Origin: Corynebacterium parakroppenstedtii
GTDB taxonomy: Bacteria > Actinomycetota > Actinomycetes > Mycobacteriales > Mycobacteriaceae
NCBI RefSeq assembly: GCF_019754935.1
Contig: NZ_JAGSOA010000001.1
Location: 806,001 to 870,000 of the forward strand
Direction of reading: 5' to 3'
Length of the DNA: 64,000 nucleotides
Under the pieces are notes generated by a model. The model saw nothing but the letters and a program-made list of their open reading frames with translations. It did no database searches and was not told the origin of the DNA. Every line of letters begins with the position of its first letter. Within the stretch, counting starts at the first letter, position 1. Shown piece after piece: positions 9,107 to 17,215 of the stretch. A program made the position numbers and the translations under genes.

Positions 9107-9745
9107 ATGTCAGTTCTACTAGGTGTCTTATTCTTCTTCGGACTTCCGCTGATGGTGTGGTACGTCATCATCCGCGCAACCTATCGGATTGAAACAGCGG
9201 GTCGATCGGCTCACAGACGCGGAGCACCGGATACCCACAGCGGCGCCCAGGCGGCAGAGGATGTAGCACGCGGACCAGCAGAAAACGCTGAGGCAGATAG
9301 AGCCCCTAATGGCGTCCCCGCAACACGTGAGTTCACCATTTTCTTCTGGTCCATCGTGGCATCCCTCATCTCTGCCGGTGTGTGTTTAACCTGGTCACCG
9401 ACAACAATGCCGACGTGGCCTCCCCCGACAAACACCGCGCCGTATCAAATCGTTGCCTTCATGATTCTGTTGGTGGTATCCGCGTCGGCACTGTCCTGCC
9501 TCACGCCGCGCGTCTACACGGGTGCGTACACCGCTGCGGCGGGAATTTACGCCGGGTTCGCCATCCCGTTCATTTACCTCGCGTACCAGGACCCGACCGG
9601 CCAAAGTGGCATCGGCGTCATCATCCTTGACGTCTTTGGCAACATCGCCCTCGTCGTCGTCCTATCCATTTTCGGCGCCGTACGCGTGTGGTGGTTACGT
9701 CGCAAAGGTCGTCGTCAGGCCCGCCACACAACAACACTGGAATAA
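9107..9745 (+). CDS. Hypothetical membrane protein
   Basis: The 212-residue protein has a hydrophobic N-terminal helix (residues 3-22), a hydrophilic loop rich in Ala, Gly and Asp (about 30-72), and four further hydrophobic segments (about 75-95, 110-130, 137-157 and 168-190). It ends in a basic tail (RRKGRRQARH). AAGGAG 8-9 nt before ATG 9107 supports the start. It follows the DUF3151 gene by 36 bp and may share its transcript. I do not recognise the family. Confidence 0.7.
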   Translation: MSVLLGVLFFFGLPLMVWYVIIRATYRIETAGRSAHRRGAPDTHSGAQAAEDVARGPAENAEADRAPNGVPATREFTIFFWSIVASLISAGVCLTWSPTTMPTWPPPTNTAPYQIVAFMILLVVSASALSCLTPRVYTGAYTAAAGIYAGFAIPFIYLAYQDPTGQSGIGVIILDVFGNIALVVVLSIFGAVRVWWLRRKGRRQARHTTTLE

Positions 9746-9784
9746 CGGCGCATAAAGCGCCATACAAACGCCACACACCAATTA

Positions 9785-9811
9785 CCCCCACCGATCACAG
9801 ATCGATGGGGG
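9785..9811. terminator. Hairpin terminator between convergent genes
   Basis: CCCCCACCGATC pairs with GATCGATGGGGG, 11 of 12 positions, around a 3-nt loop. It lies between the stop codons of the plus-strand membrane protein and the minus-strand ATP-grasp gene and could serve both, although neither side has a clear T-run. Confidence 0.7.
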
Positions 9812-9817
9812 CAGATT

Positions 9818-9843
9818 GTTATAACAACCGGGTTATAACAACC
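9818..9843. repeat. Two copies of GTTATAACAACC
   Basis: Identical 12-mers at 9818-9829 and 9832-9843 each contain the palindrome GTTATAAC. They lie between the terminator hairpin and the stop codon of the minus-strand gene. Function unknown. Confidence 0.7.
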
Positions 9844-9854
9844 AGACAGAGCTC

Positions 9855-10919
9855 TTAGGCGTTGGCTTCCTCAACGCGGCGGATTGCTTCGTCGGCAACC
9901 ATTTCCTGGATGCCCATGTCCAGCTCAGAGGTGAAGCCCACGCACGAGCAGTTGATCTCGCCCAGGACGTAGGTGTCCTCGCCGTTCTCCCCGTCGTCAA
10001 GCATGAAGTCAGCGGTCCAGATCAGCGGCACGTTGCCGTCGCCACCCAGCTTGTCGGCAATAACAGGGCGGACAGCGGCGAATTCGTCGATCAGGTCCTG
10101 CCACTCTTCCGGCTTGTCGTAGGTGTACTGCGCGCCAGAGAACAGGGTGGCCGAGAAGTTTTCACCACCGGCGGCTGGCTTCTTGTGAACAACGAAGACC
10201 GGCTTGTCGCCGACGAGGAGGATGCGGATTTCACCTTCCACGATGCGGGGCATGAAGCGCATGTCCACGAGCATGCCGTTATCGCCGACGATGTACTGGT
10301 CACAGAAGTCCATGAACTCGCCGAGCTTCTTGTGCTCGGTGTGGTTGTCGACGGCTTCCGTGCAGACCAGCATGGTGTCGAGCGGAAGAGCGGTGCCCGG
10401 CTCAACGGAGTCAGCGAGTTCCTTGTCCTCGATGCGAACACGCCAGATGCCGGAACCCGTGGATCCGCGGTTCTGCTTGAGCACGCGCTCGCCGTAGGAG
10501 AGCGACTTCGGGAAGGTCTCGTGGAAGCTCTCGACGTCGTAGTACGCTGCCGTGTCCGAGGGCACCAGCGACGTGTCGTTGAGCTTCACCAGCGCATCTT
10601 TCGCGCCGTAGTCCATCATCTTTTCGGGGCTCGACATGCCGACGAGGCCAGCGTCGCTCAAACGGGTGAGCAACTCGAAGTAGCCCTTTTCACCACCGGG
10701 AATGTTGCCGGGGTTCACGCGAGAAATGTAGCCGCCTGAGGACTTGGATACCTTCTCAAAGATTTCGTCGGCCTTGGTGTTGTCGTAGTAGATGACCTCT
10801 GAATCCCAGCCGTCGTGAGCTTTAATTGCGTTAACGATGGGCATCGTGTCTTTACGGTGACCATCGGGTCCCTTGTCGTTTCCGCCTTCAACTTCGAACA
10901 CAACGATGTTCTTCTGCAC
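9855..10919 (-). CDS. ATP-grasp-like protein, Cj0069 family
   Basis: The 354-residue cytoplasmic protein begins KNIVVFEVEGGNDKGPDGHRKDT. Its C-terminal half has an ATP-grasp-like pattern: VLKQNRGSTGSGIWRV for the phosphate-binding loop, VDMRFMPRIVEGEIRILLVG, and a metal-binding end in VLGEINCSC. The overall sequence resembles the Cj0069 family, whose substrate is unknown; ATP-grasp enzymes usually join a carboxylate to an amine or thiol. GAGGAG 8 nt upstream supports GTG 10919. It has no operon partner, being convergent with the gene downstream and divergent from the rhodanese gene. A Cys in NCSC next to the metal-binding Asn is notable. Confidence 0.75.
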   Translation of the reverse strand: MQKNIVVFEVEGGNDKGPDGHRKDTMPIVNAIKAHDGWDSEVIYYDNTKADEIFEKVSKSSGGYISRVNPGNIPGGEKGYFELLTRLSDAGLVGMSSPEKMMDYGAKDALVKLNDTSLVPSDTAAYYDVESFHETFPKSLSYGERVLKQNRGSTGSGIWRVRIEDKELADSVEPGTALPLDTMLVCTEAVDNHTEHKKLGEFMDFCDQYIVGDNGMLVDMRFMPRIVEGEIRILLVGDKPVFVVHKKPAAGGENFSATLFSGAQYTYDKPEEWQDLIDEFAAVRPVIADKLGGDGNVPLIWTADFMLDDGENGEDTYVLGEINCSCVGFTSELDMGIQEMVADEAIRRVEEANA

Positions 10920-11274
10920 TGGCTATTCTCCTCGGTATTGCCGTCGGTTGGTGTTATCGACGTAAATCCGGCTCTCCACTGTGGGATATAGGGTAAGCGC
11001 TGTCTACGTCTCGCACCCCCATGTGGTGCGGGTGCAGGTCACTACCATCTTCAGAGTCCTCTAATCCCTACTGCACAAGCCCTGAATTAATGGATGTACC
11101 AGCTAAAACACTAATAGACCTCCCCTGGTCACGCTGGATATTGAGCTGTGGGAAATAACACCACCCGTTTTCACCCCCGAGTGCGGTTATATTGCACTGC
11201 TGTTACTTGCGCAGAAGGGATCGCTACCCACTGACCCCTTCCCCCACCCCATGTTTCTTATAGGATTGGGAACC
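10920..11274. other. Divergent promoter region, no gene
   Basis: This 355-bp gap lies between the ATP-grasp gene and the rhodanese gene. It contains a short hairpin (CGCACC and GGTGCG around 7 nt, near 11016), the ribosome-binding site of the minus-strand gene, and the rhodanese -10 element. I see no coding sequence in it. Confidence 0.6.
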
Positions 11275-11276
11275 AT
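11250..11276. repeat. Sequence shared with the birA start region, copy 2
   Basis: CATGTTTCTTAT (11250-11261) runs straight into AGGATTGGGAACCAT (11262-11276). The same two blocks stand at 1078-1089 and 1101-1115 with one mismatch and an 11-bp insertion. Here they make up the -10 element and start codon of the rhodanese gene. Confidence 0.8.
11261..11266 (+). promoter_or_regulatory. -10 element of the rhodanese gene
   Basis: TAGGAT (TATAGGAT when extended) lies 8 nt before ATG 11275, as expected for a leaderless transcript. Confidence 0.5.
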
Positions 11277-12150
11277 GGCCGCGCCACTTGACCCCCACCC
11301 CTTACTTCAGGACTACGCCCACCCGGAAAAAGTTGTTACCTCACAATGGTTGGGGGCAAAACTGGGCACCCCGGACGTTCGCGTCGTCGAATCGGACGAA
11401 GACAGTTTGCTCTACGATCTCGGCCACATCCCCACGGCCATTCGCATTGATTGGCGACGAGACCTATCCGATCCGATAACCAGAAACGTCATTTCCCCCG
11501 AAGCGTTTGCACAGTTAATGCGCGAGAAAGGGATCCGCCGGGAAGACACCGTCGTTATCTATGGCGACCATTCCAACTGGTGGGCGGCCTTCGCGTTCTG
11601 GGTTTTCACGCTCTACGGGCACCCGGATGTCCGCCTGCTCAACGGCGGCCGTGATGCGTGGATTAGGGCCGAGCGGGAAACGACATTCGCCGTCCCAGAG
11701 AACCCGGAGTCCACCTACCCCGTGCCCAACGTGTGCACCACCGGGCTGATCTCAGTTGGCGACTTACGCGAATCCTACGAATCATCCCAGCTTATCGACG
11801 TCCGTACGCCCGAGGAATACCGCGGCGGGACCTCCGATGGTGGCTCGTCGACGGCGAAGTCGACGTTGCGGACGGGCCATATTCCCGGCGCGGTGAACAT
11901 CCCGTGGGACTCAACGGTGTATCCGAATAGCAATTTCCGCAGCACGGATGAATTGCGCGAGATTTTCGGTGCGCTGGATTCGTCGAACCCTACGGTGACC
12001 TATTGCGTGACGGGTGAGCGCAGTGCTCATACGTGGTTCGTGTTGCGGTATTTGTTGGGTTGGGATGATGTGAAGAGCTATTACGGCTCGTGGGCCGAGT
12101 GGGGAAATATGGTCGGGATGCCGATCGTGCGTAGCGACCGCCCGCTGTGA
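11275..12150 (+). CDS. Thiosulfate sulfurtransferase (rhodanese), two-domain
   Basis: The 291-residue protein has two rhodanese domains. The N-terminal one (about 20-135) lacks a catalytic Cys. The C-terminal one (about 150-285) has the active-site loop YCVTGERSAHTW with the persulfide-forming Cys. Such enzymes transfer sulfur from thiosulfate to cyanide or thiols; the actinobacterial CysA2 type is the closest match by eye. ATG 11275 is preferred over the in-frame ATG 11251 because of the leaderless -10 and family length. The neighbourhood of rhodanese followed by accBC is the usual corynebacterial one. Confidence 0.9.
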   Translation: MAAPLDPHPLLQDYAHPEKVVTSQWLGAKLGTPDVRVVESDEDSLLYDLGHIPTAIRIDWRRDLSDPITRNVISPEAFAQLMREKGIRREDTVVIYGDHSNWWAAFAFWVFTLYGHPDVRLLNGGRDAWIRAERETTFAVPENPESTYPVPNVCTTGLISVGDLRESYESSQLIDVRTPEEYRGGTSDGGSSTAKSTLRTGHIPGAVNIPWDSTVYPNSNFRSTDELREIFGALDSSNPTVTYCVTGERSAHTWFVLRYLLGWDDVKSYYGSWAEWGNMVGMPIVRSDRPL

Positions 12151-12510
12151 TGTAGCCCACACCTGTCTACCACCCCCACATTTACCCCTTATTGATTTTC
12201 ATAGTGAACTTATTTTGCATTTAACGTGGTGCAGTTACGGGCTATTTCCTCATCATTCCCCCCAATGAGGGCAATACAGCCGCTAAAGTTCACAGTTCTT
12301 CGTCACCACTGTGCCACAATTGAAGCTGTCCATTGAATATGTGCATCTGGACACGATTACAGCGAGTTCATCCCCGCGTGGCCGGAGTGTGAGCGCCCTT
12401 GATCCCTGATGATGGGGCGTTGACGATAGTTAACCAGCCCAGGCCTGCCCGCGTGACCGACTACTGATGCACACCAGCCGAGAGTTGCACAGCGAATACA
12501 GGAGGGTTTC
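12151..12510 (+). other. Region upstream of accBC, no gene
   Basis: This 360-bp stretch separates the rhodanese gene from accBC. It has an A+T-rich block (12190-12225) and a weak hairpin (CCTCAT and ATGAGG, 12248-12270) that may end the rhodanese transcript. GGAGG lies 5-6 nt before the accBC GTG. A promoter for accBC must lie here, but I cannot place it with confidence. Confidence 0.5.
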
Positions 12511-14301
12511 GTGTCCGCCGACAGTAAGACAATCGAGACCAAAAAAATCACTAAAGTTCTCGTCGCCAACCGTGGTGAGATCGCGGTGCGTGTGATCCGC
12601 GCCGCCAAGGACGCTGGAATCCCCAGCGTTGCGGTCTATGCCGAGCCCGATGCCGAGGCACCGTTCGTCCATCTTGCCGACGAAGCCTTCGCCCTGGGTG
12701 GCCAAACATCTGCGGATTCGTACTTGAATTTCGACAAGATTTTGGACGCGGCGAAGAAGTCGGGCGCGAACGCGATCCACCCCGGCTATGGCTTCTTGTC
12801 CGAGAACGGTGACTTCGCGGAGGCCGTCGAAAATGCTGGGTTGATCTGGATTGGCCCGTCTCCTGATTCGATCCGGAAGTTGGGCGACAAGGTGACGGCT
12901 CGCCACATTGCGTTGGCGGCGAATGCTCCTATGGCTCCGGGGACGGAGGAACCCGTCAAGGACGCGGACGAGGTTGTCGAGTTCGCCAAGGAGCATGGGC
13001 TCCCAATTGCGATTAAGGCGGCGTTTGGTGGTGGTGGCCGTGGTATGAAGGTCGCTCACAACCTGGATGAGGTTCGTGATCTCTACGATTCGGCCGTCCG
13101 TGAGTCCATGGCAGCGTTCGGCCGGTCGGAGTGCTTCGTCGAGCGGTACCTGGATAAGGCGCGTCACGTGGAATGCCAGGTCGTGGCGGACATGCATGGC
13201 AATTATGTAGTGGTTTCTACCCGTGACTGCTCGTTGCAGCGTCGTTTCCAGAAGCTGGTTGAGGAGGCCCCAGCCCCCTTCTTGACCGATGAGCAGAATG
13301 AGCGTTTGCACCAGTCGGCGAAGGATATTTGCCGTGAGGCTGGGTACTACGGCGCAGGCACCGTCGAATATATGGTTGCCGACGATGGTCTGATTTCCTT
13401 CCTTGAGGTCAACACCCGTCTGCAGGTGGAGCACCCCGTGTCGGAGGAAGTGACCGGGTGGGATCTTGTCCAAGAGCAATTCCGCATCGCTGAGGGTAAG
13501 GAACTGTCGCGCAAGGAAGATCCTATTCCGAATGGCCACGCCATTGAGTTCCGTATTAATGGTGAGGATCCGGGCAGCAACTTCATGCCGGCTCCCGGTA
13601 CGGTCACGAAGTACGTTGAGCCTTCTGGCCCGGGTGTCCGTATGGATTCCGGCATTAATGAGGGCGAAGTCATTGGTGGCCAGTTCGACTCCATGCTGGC
13701 CAAACTCATCGTGTGGGGTAAGGATCGCGACCAGGCGCTTGCCCGCTCAGCCCGTGCCCTAGACGAGTACCAGGTTGAAGGCTTGGCGACGGTTATTCCG
13801 TTCGACCGCCACATCGTGAAGAACCCCGCCTTCGTGGGCGACGGCTCCTCCTTCGACGTCTACACAAAGTGGATTGAGCAAGAGTGGATGGAGACCAACC
13901 CGATCGAGCCGTACGCGGGTGACACCGATGCGGATGAGGACACCACCCCGTCCCAGAAGGTTGTTGTCGAGATCGACGGCCGACGGGTTGAGGTTGCGCT
14001 GCCGGGCGATCTGGCGCTGGGTGGCGGCAATGGTGGCGCTAAGAAGAAGAAGTCAAAGAAGCGTCGTGATGGCGGCAAGGCCGTGTCGGGCGATGCCGTT
14101 GTGGCCCCGATGCAGGGCACCATCATCAAGGTCAATGTTGAGGAAGGCCAGGAAGTTCAGGAAGGCGAGACCGTCGTCGTCCTGGAGGCCATGAAGATGG
14201 AGAACCCTGTGAAGGCCACGAAGTCCGGTACGGTCACCGGACTGGATGTGGAAGAGGGCAAGGGTGTCTCCAAGGGAGATCCGCTGATGGAGCTCAAGTA
14301 G
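12511..14301 (+). CDS. accBC: Acyl-CoA carboxylase alpha subunit: biotin carboxylase fused to biotin carboxyl carrier protein
   Basis: The 596-residue protein starts [19 protein letters not shown], the biotin carboxylase N-domain. The ATP-grasp glycine loop is [12 protein letters not shown] and the catalytic region is [19 protein letters not shown] Lys-rich linker (around residues 510-525) joins it to a C-terminal BCCP domain with the biotinylation site EAMKMENP, about 40 residues from the end. It carries out ATP-dependent carboxylation of its own biotin and works with AccD1 and AccE; BirA loads the biotin. GTG 12511 follows a strong GGAGG. Length agrees with corynebacterial AccBC (about 591). 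Confidence 0.95.
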   Translation: MSADSKTIETKKITKVLVANRGEIAVRVIRAAKDAGIPSVAVYAEPDAEAPFVHLADEAFALGGQTSADSYLNFDKILDAAKKSGANAIHPGYGFLSENGDFAEAVENAGLIWIGPSPDSIRKLGDKVTARHIALAANAPMAPGTEEPVKDADEVVEFAKEHGLPIAIKAAFGGGGRGMKVAHNLDEVRDLYDSAVRESMAAFGRSECFVERYLDKARHVECQVVADMHGNYVVVSTRDCSLQRRFQKLVEEAPAPFLTDEQNERLHQSAKDICREAGYYGAGTVEYMVADDGLISFLEVNTRLQVEHPVSEEVTGWDLVQEQFRIAEGKELSRKEDPIPNGHAIEFRINGEDPGSNFMPAPGTVTKYVEPSGPGVRMDSGINEGEVIGGQFDSMLAKLIVWGKDRDQALARSARALDEYQVEGLATVIPFDRHIVKNPAFVGDGSSFDVYTKWIEQEWMETNPIEPYAGDTDADEDTTPSQKVVVEIDGRRVEVALPGDLALGGGNGGAKKKKSKKRRDGGKAVSGDAVVAPMQGTIIKVNVEEGQEVQEGETVVVLEAMKMENPVKATKSGTVTGLDVEEGKGVSKGDPLMELK

Positions 14302-14361
14302 GCGGTGCGCGTCGGGCAGTGAACCTTGGCAGGTGATGTACGTCGGCGAGCGGTGCATGAC

Positions 14362-14367
14362 TAACCT
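14362..14367 (+). promoter_or_regulatory. -10 element of the NCS2 permease gene
   Basis: TAACCT lies 8 nt before GTG 14376 (and only 2 nt before GTG 14370). This decides in favour of the later, leaderless start. Confidence 0.4.
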
Positions 14368-14375
14368 AAGTGTGT

Positions 14376-15854
14376 GTGAGCTCCCCTGCTAACACCACAT
14401 CACGCTCGGATTCTAACCACTCCCCCAACCCATCGGGCCAGGCAATCGCCGTCGACGCCTGGCCTGGCACAGTCACAGCGCTCGTTCTTGGTTTCCAACA
14501 CGTGTTGGCAGCCTACGCGGGTGCGGTGGCTGTGCCTCTTTTTGTTGGCTACGCGTTAGTTGATGCCGGCCGGATGTCGTCGTCGGACATTCCACATTTA
14601 ATTGCTGCCGACCTTTTAGTCGCTGGTATCGCGACAATCGTGCAGTCTGTCGGTCTATGGCGGTTCGGTGTCCGCCTGCCCCTAATCCAAGGGTGCACCT
14701 TCTCTGCAGCAATCCCAATGGTGAGTATCGGGTCGCACTATGGTGTGTCCGCCATTTACGGATCGGTGATCGCCTCCGGTCTGTTCATGATCATTTTCGC
14801 ACCACTGTTCTCTAGCCTATTGAAGCTCTTCCCGCCGCTGGTTACGGGCACTGTGTTGTTAATCATCGGGTCAACCCTCATGCCCGTGGCCGCCGAGTGG
14901 GTTGGTGGTGGCTCCGAGGCGAAAGGCACCCACGAGTTCGGCACCGGGAAGAACCTGCTGATCGCGTCGTTCGTGCTGGTGCTCATCCTCGTCATTGAGC
15001 GCTGGGGGCCGGCGTGGCTCGCCCGCATTTCCGTGCTAGTCGGAATGCTCTCAGGCCTGGTGGCGTGCATCCCTCAAGGCATGGTGGACTGGCATTCCAC
15101 CGCCTCATCACACTGGTTCGGCGCCACACAACCGTTCTACTTCGGTACGCCGGAATTCATCCCCTCGGCTATCGGCGCGATGTGCATCGTGTCCCTGGTC
15201 ACCATGGTGGAGGCCACCGGTGACATCGTCGCCATCGGGGAAATCACCGAATCCCGCATCGATGACAAGAGAATTGCCGACGGCCTACGTGCCGACGGAG
15301 CTGCCACCGTGCTCGGCGGGGTTTTCAACACGTTCCAGTACACGGCGTTTGCGCAGAATATCGGCGTGCTGTCGATTACCGGCGTGCGGTCGCGGTGGGT
15401 GACGTCGGTCGCCGGCGGGATGCTGATCGTGCTCGGTTTGATCCCGAAGACCGCGTCGGTCGTGGCGGCGATTCCGGCACCGGTGCTGGGTGGCGCTGGG
15501 ATTGCGCTGTTCGGGATGGTGGCGGCGTCGGGGGTGAGGACGCTCTCCACGGTGCGGTTCAACTCGTCGAACATTTTGGTCGTGGCCATTCCGCTGGCTC
15601 TGGCGCTGCTGCCGGCGACGTCGCCGACGTTGTTTGCCCAGATGCCGTCGTGGGCGCAGACGTTCCTGGGGTCCGGCATTTGCATCGGGTCGGTGGCTGC
15701 GATTGTGCTGAACCTAATGTTTAACACCGGTACGCGGGCGCCCGCGTCGCACAAAGATGGGACGACGGCTCATGACACGCCTCGCGGGTCGTCGTACGGT
15801 CTTGCGGACGATGACCATGACGGCTTCGGAGACAATCCCACTGCGCTATCCTGA
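14376..15854 (+). CDS. Nucleobase:cation symporter-2 (xanthine/uracil permease) family protein
   Basis: A polytopic inner-membrane protein of 492 residues with 12 or more hydrophobic segments and short hydrophilic termini. The NCS2 pattern is visible: GFQHVLAAYAGAVAVPL in the first helix, LPLIQGCTFSAAIPM in the third, and a signature region MVEATGDIVAIGEITESR near residue 280 followed by GVFNTFQYTAFAQNIGVLSITGV. These carriers take up xanthine, urate or uracil with protons or Na+. Salvage enzymes (upp, adenosine deaminase) lie within 13 kb. Substrate cannot be fixed from sequence alone; the QNIG motif with a Gln-rich TM8 is typical of purine members. Confidence 0.88.
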   Translation: MSSPANTTSRSDSNHSPNPSGQAIAVDAWPGTVTALVLGFQHVLAAYAGAVAVPLFVGYALVDAGRMSSSDIPHLIAADLLVAGIATIVQSVGLWRFGVRLPLIQGCTFSAAIPMVSIGSHYGVSAIYGSVIASGLFMIIFAPLFSSLLKLFPPLVTGTVLLIIGSTLMPVAAEWVGGGSEAKGTHEFGTGKNLLIASFVLVLILVIERWGPAWLARISVLVGMLSGLVACIPQGMVDWHSTASSHWFGATQPFYFGTPEFIPSAIGAMCIVSLVTMVEATGDIVAIGEITESRIDDKRIADGLRADGAATVLGGVFNTFQYTAFAQNIGVLSITGVRSRWVTSVAGGMLIVLGLIPKTASVVAAIPAPVLGGAGIALFGMVAASGVRTLSTVRFNSSNILVVAIPLALALLPATSPTLFAQMPSWAQTFLGSGICIGSVAAIVLNLMFNTGTRAPASHKDGTTAHDTPRGSSYGLADDDHDGFGDNPTALS

Positions 15855-15929
15855 GAAATAGAGGGATGCCCGGCGCGTGAGCTCCGGTTTCCTTGCCAGC
15901 GACGCCGATGACATTAAGGAGCGCTTCGG

Positions 15930-16571
15930 ATGCCTACCAATACGGGGCCTTTCCCTTCGGGCACCTACCGAGTAAGCGATGACGATCGCCAACATGCCAT
16001 CGAGTTGTTGGGCATTCACTTCTCACAGGGTCGCTTGACCATCGACGAGTACGACCAGCGGGTGTCGGTGGCCTCTGCCGCGCAGAATAATAATGACCTC
16101 AACGCCCTGTTCACGGACTTGCCAGGGCTTCCATCTGCCACTATTGCGAAGGGCTCTCAATCGCTGGTGACGATGACCGATGGCACTGTCCTCCCTCCAG
16201 CGTCATATGGGCGGAATATCCGGTTAGGGTTGCTGCTGGGATCATCCACTCTTCTCGCTATGCCCGTCGCGATTAATGCTGCGCTCGCACCCATTTTGTT
16301 CTTGATCCCCCTGATTTTCATCCTGCTCTACATCATGAAGGTCGGGCCGGAATCGTGGCACACCGCGTCGCGGATCCGACAAGCGAAGCGTCTGCAGCGC
16401 GCTCAGCTGCGGATGGACAAGGAAAAACTGGAGTTGGAGCGACGGAAACTGCAGCTCGAGCAGAAGCAGCGGCGGCGGGAAATTCAACAGGACGCGATGA
16501 GTTCGGCCATGAACTTTGCGCACACTGTGGCGAATTCCGCGAAGGGAATCTCTACCCGCCGGCGCCGGTAG
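15930..16571 (+). CDS. DUF1707 domain membrane protein with coiled-coil tail
   Basis: The 213-residue protein begins with a DUF1707 domain (residues 12-65), showing [31 protein letters not shown] and ALFTDLPG. Two adjacent hydrophobic segments (about 97-140) form a membrane hairpin. A charged coiled coil follows (about 150-190: repeated Glu, Lys, Gln and Arg heptads). DUF1707 is common in actinobacteria and thought to be regulatory, but its role is unknown. AAGGAG is 12 nt from ATG 15930, which is long but usable. The following gene appears to have its own promoter. Confidence 0.8.
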   Translation: MPTNTGPFPSGTYRVSDDDRQHAIELLGIHFSQGRLTIDEYDQRVSVASAAQNNNDLNALFTDLPGLPSATIAKGSQSLVTMTDGTVLPPASYGRNIRLGLLLGSSTLLAMPVAINAALAPILFLIPLIFILLYIMKVGPESWHTASRIRQAKRLQRAQLRMDKEKLELERRKLQLEQKQRRREIQQDAMSSAMNFAHTVANSAKGISTRRRR

Positions 16572-16639
16572 GGGTCGCTGGGTTGTAGCGTGCGCTCAAT
16601 GTCACTCGACGACGCTGGGTTGGGTTTCCCTCGAGCTCC

Positions 16640-16645
16640 TAAAAT
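16640..16645 (+). promoter_or_regulatory. -10 element before the 16654 gene
   Basis: TAAAAT lies 8 nt upstream of ATG 16654, with no ribosome-binding site between them. Confidence 0.4.
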
Positions 16646-16653
16646 TGATTCTC

Positions 16654-17163
16654 ATGGAACCCATGCAATTGAACGGCGGCCGCTTTTATCTGCGTCCTTT
16701 GTCCGCCGATGACCGCATTAACGACGTCCACGCCCTGGCGCTAGCCGCCGACTGGGCGGATCATTCCAGCGATAAGTCGGCACACGGTGCCGGTTCTGGC
16801 AGCGCGATTGATGAGAGCTTCATCGAACTTCGTCGCAATCAATGGTTGACGGGGACGGCGCTGTCCTGGGCAGTGTGTGAACAAACTCAGGTTGAGATGC
16901 TCGCAGAGGCCATTCTCTTTTCCGACGACGGCGTCATCCTGGATCCTTCGGAGGAGAACGAAGCCTCAAGCGACGGTGCACACCGTGCCCCCAAGGCCAC
17001 ACATGCAACTCTCTCCATTCGCCCCGCGGGTGACCCGACTCGCGTCGTTCCTAATGAACCGGACGCAGAGAAGAAAACCGTCGGCGATGCTGTTGAGGAA
17101 GCCGAGGGAACAATCAAACGGTGGGCCGAGGGCTATCTCGGGCTCACCGTCACGCTGATTTAA
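16654..17163 (+). CDS. Hypothetical protein with GNAT-like N-terminus
   Basis: The 169-residue protein starts MEPMQLNGGRFYLRPLSADD, reminiscent of the first strand of GNAT acetyltransferases. However, no acetyl-CoA-binding loop (R/Q-x-x-G-x-G/A) can be seen, so it is not called as an enzyme. The middle is acidic and low in complexity (about 85-140). The C-terminus AEGYLGLTVTLI is hydrophobic. ATG 16654 was chosen over upstream in-frame starts because of the adjacent -10 element. It is convergent with lpdA. Confidence 0.6.
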   Translation: MEPMQLNGGRFYLRPLSADDRINDVHALALAADWADHSSDKSAHGAGSGSAIDESFIELRRNQWLTGTALSWAVCEQTQVEMLAEAILFSDDGVILDPSEENEASSDGAHRAPKATHATLSIRPAGDPTRVVPNEPDAEKKTVGDAVEEAEGTIKRWAEGYLGLTVTLI

Positions 17164-17215
17164 CAGCGATTTATGTGGCGCGGGCTCGTTTAACGCGGGC
17201 CCGCAAGTACCGTCG

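Noticed and set aside
12430..13539. 369-codon minus-strand open frame opposite accBC
   Set aside because: The plus strand encodes the conserved biotin carboxylase across the same region. The antisense frame has no family features and arises from G+C-rich third positions.
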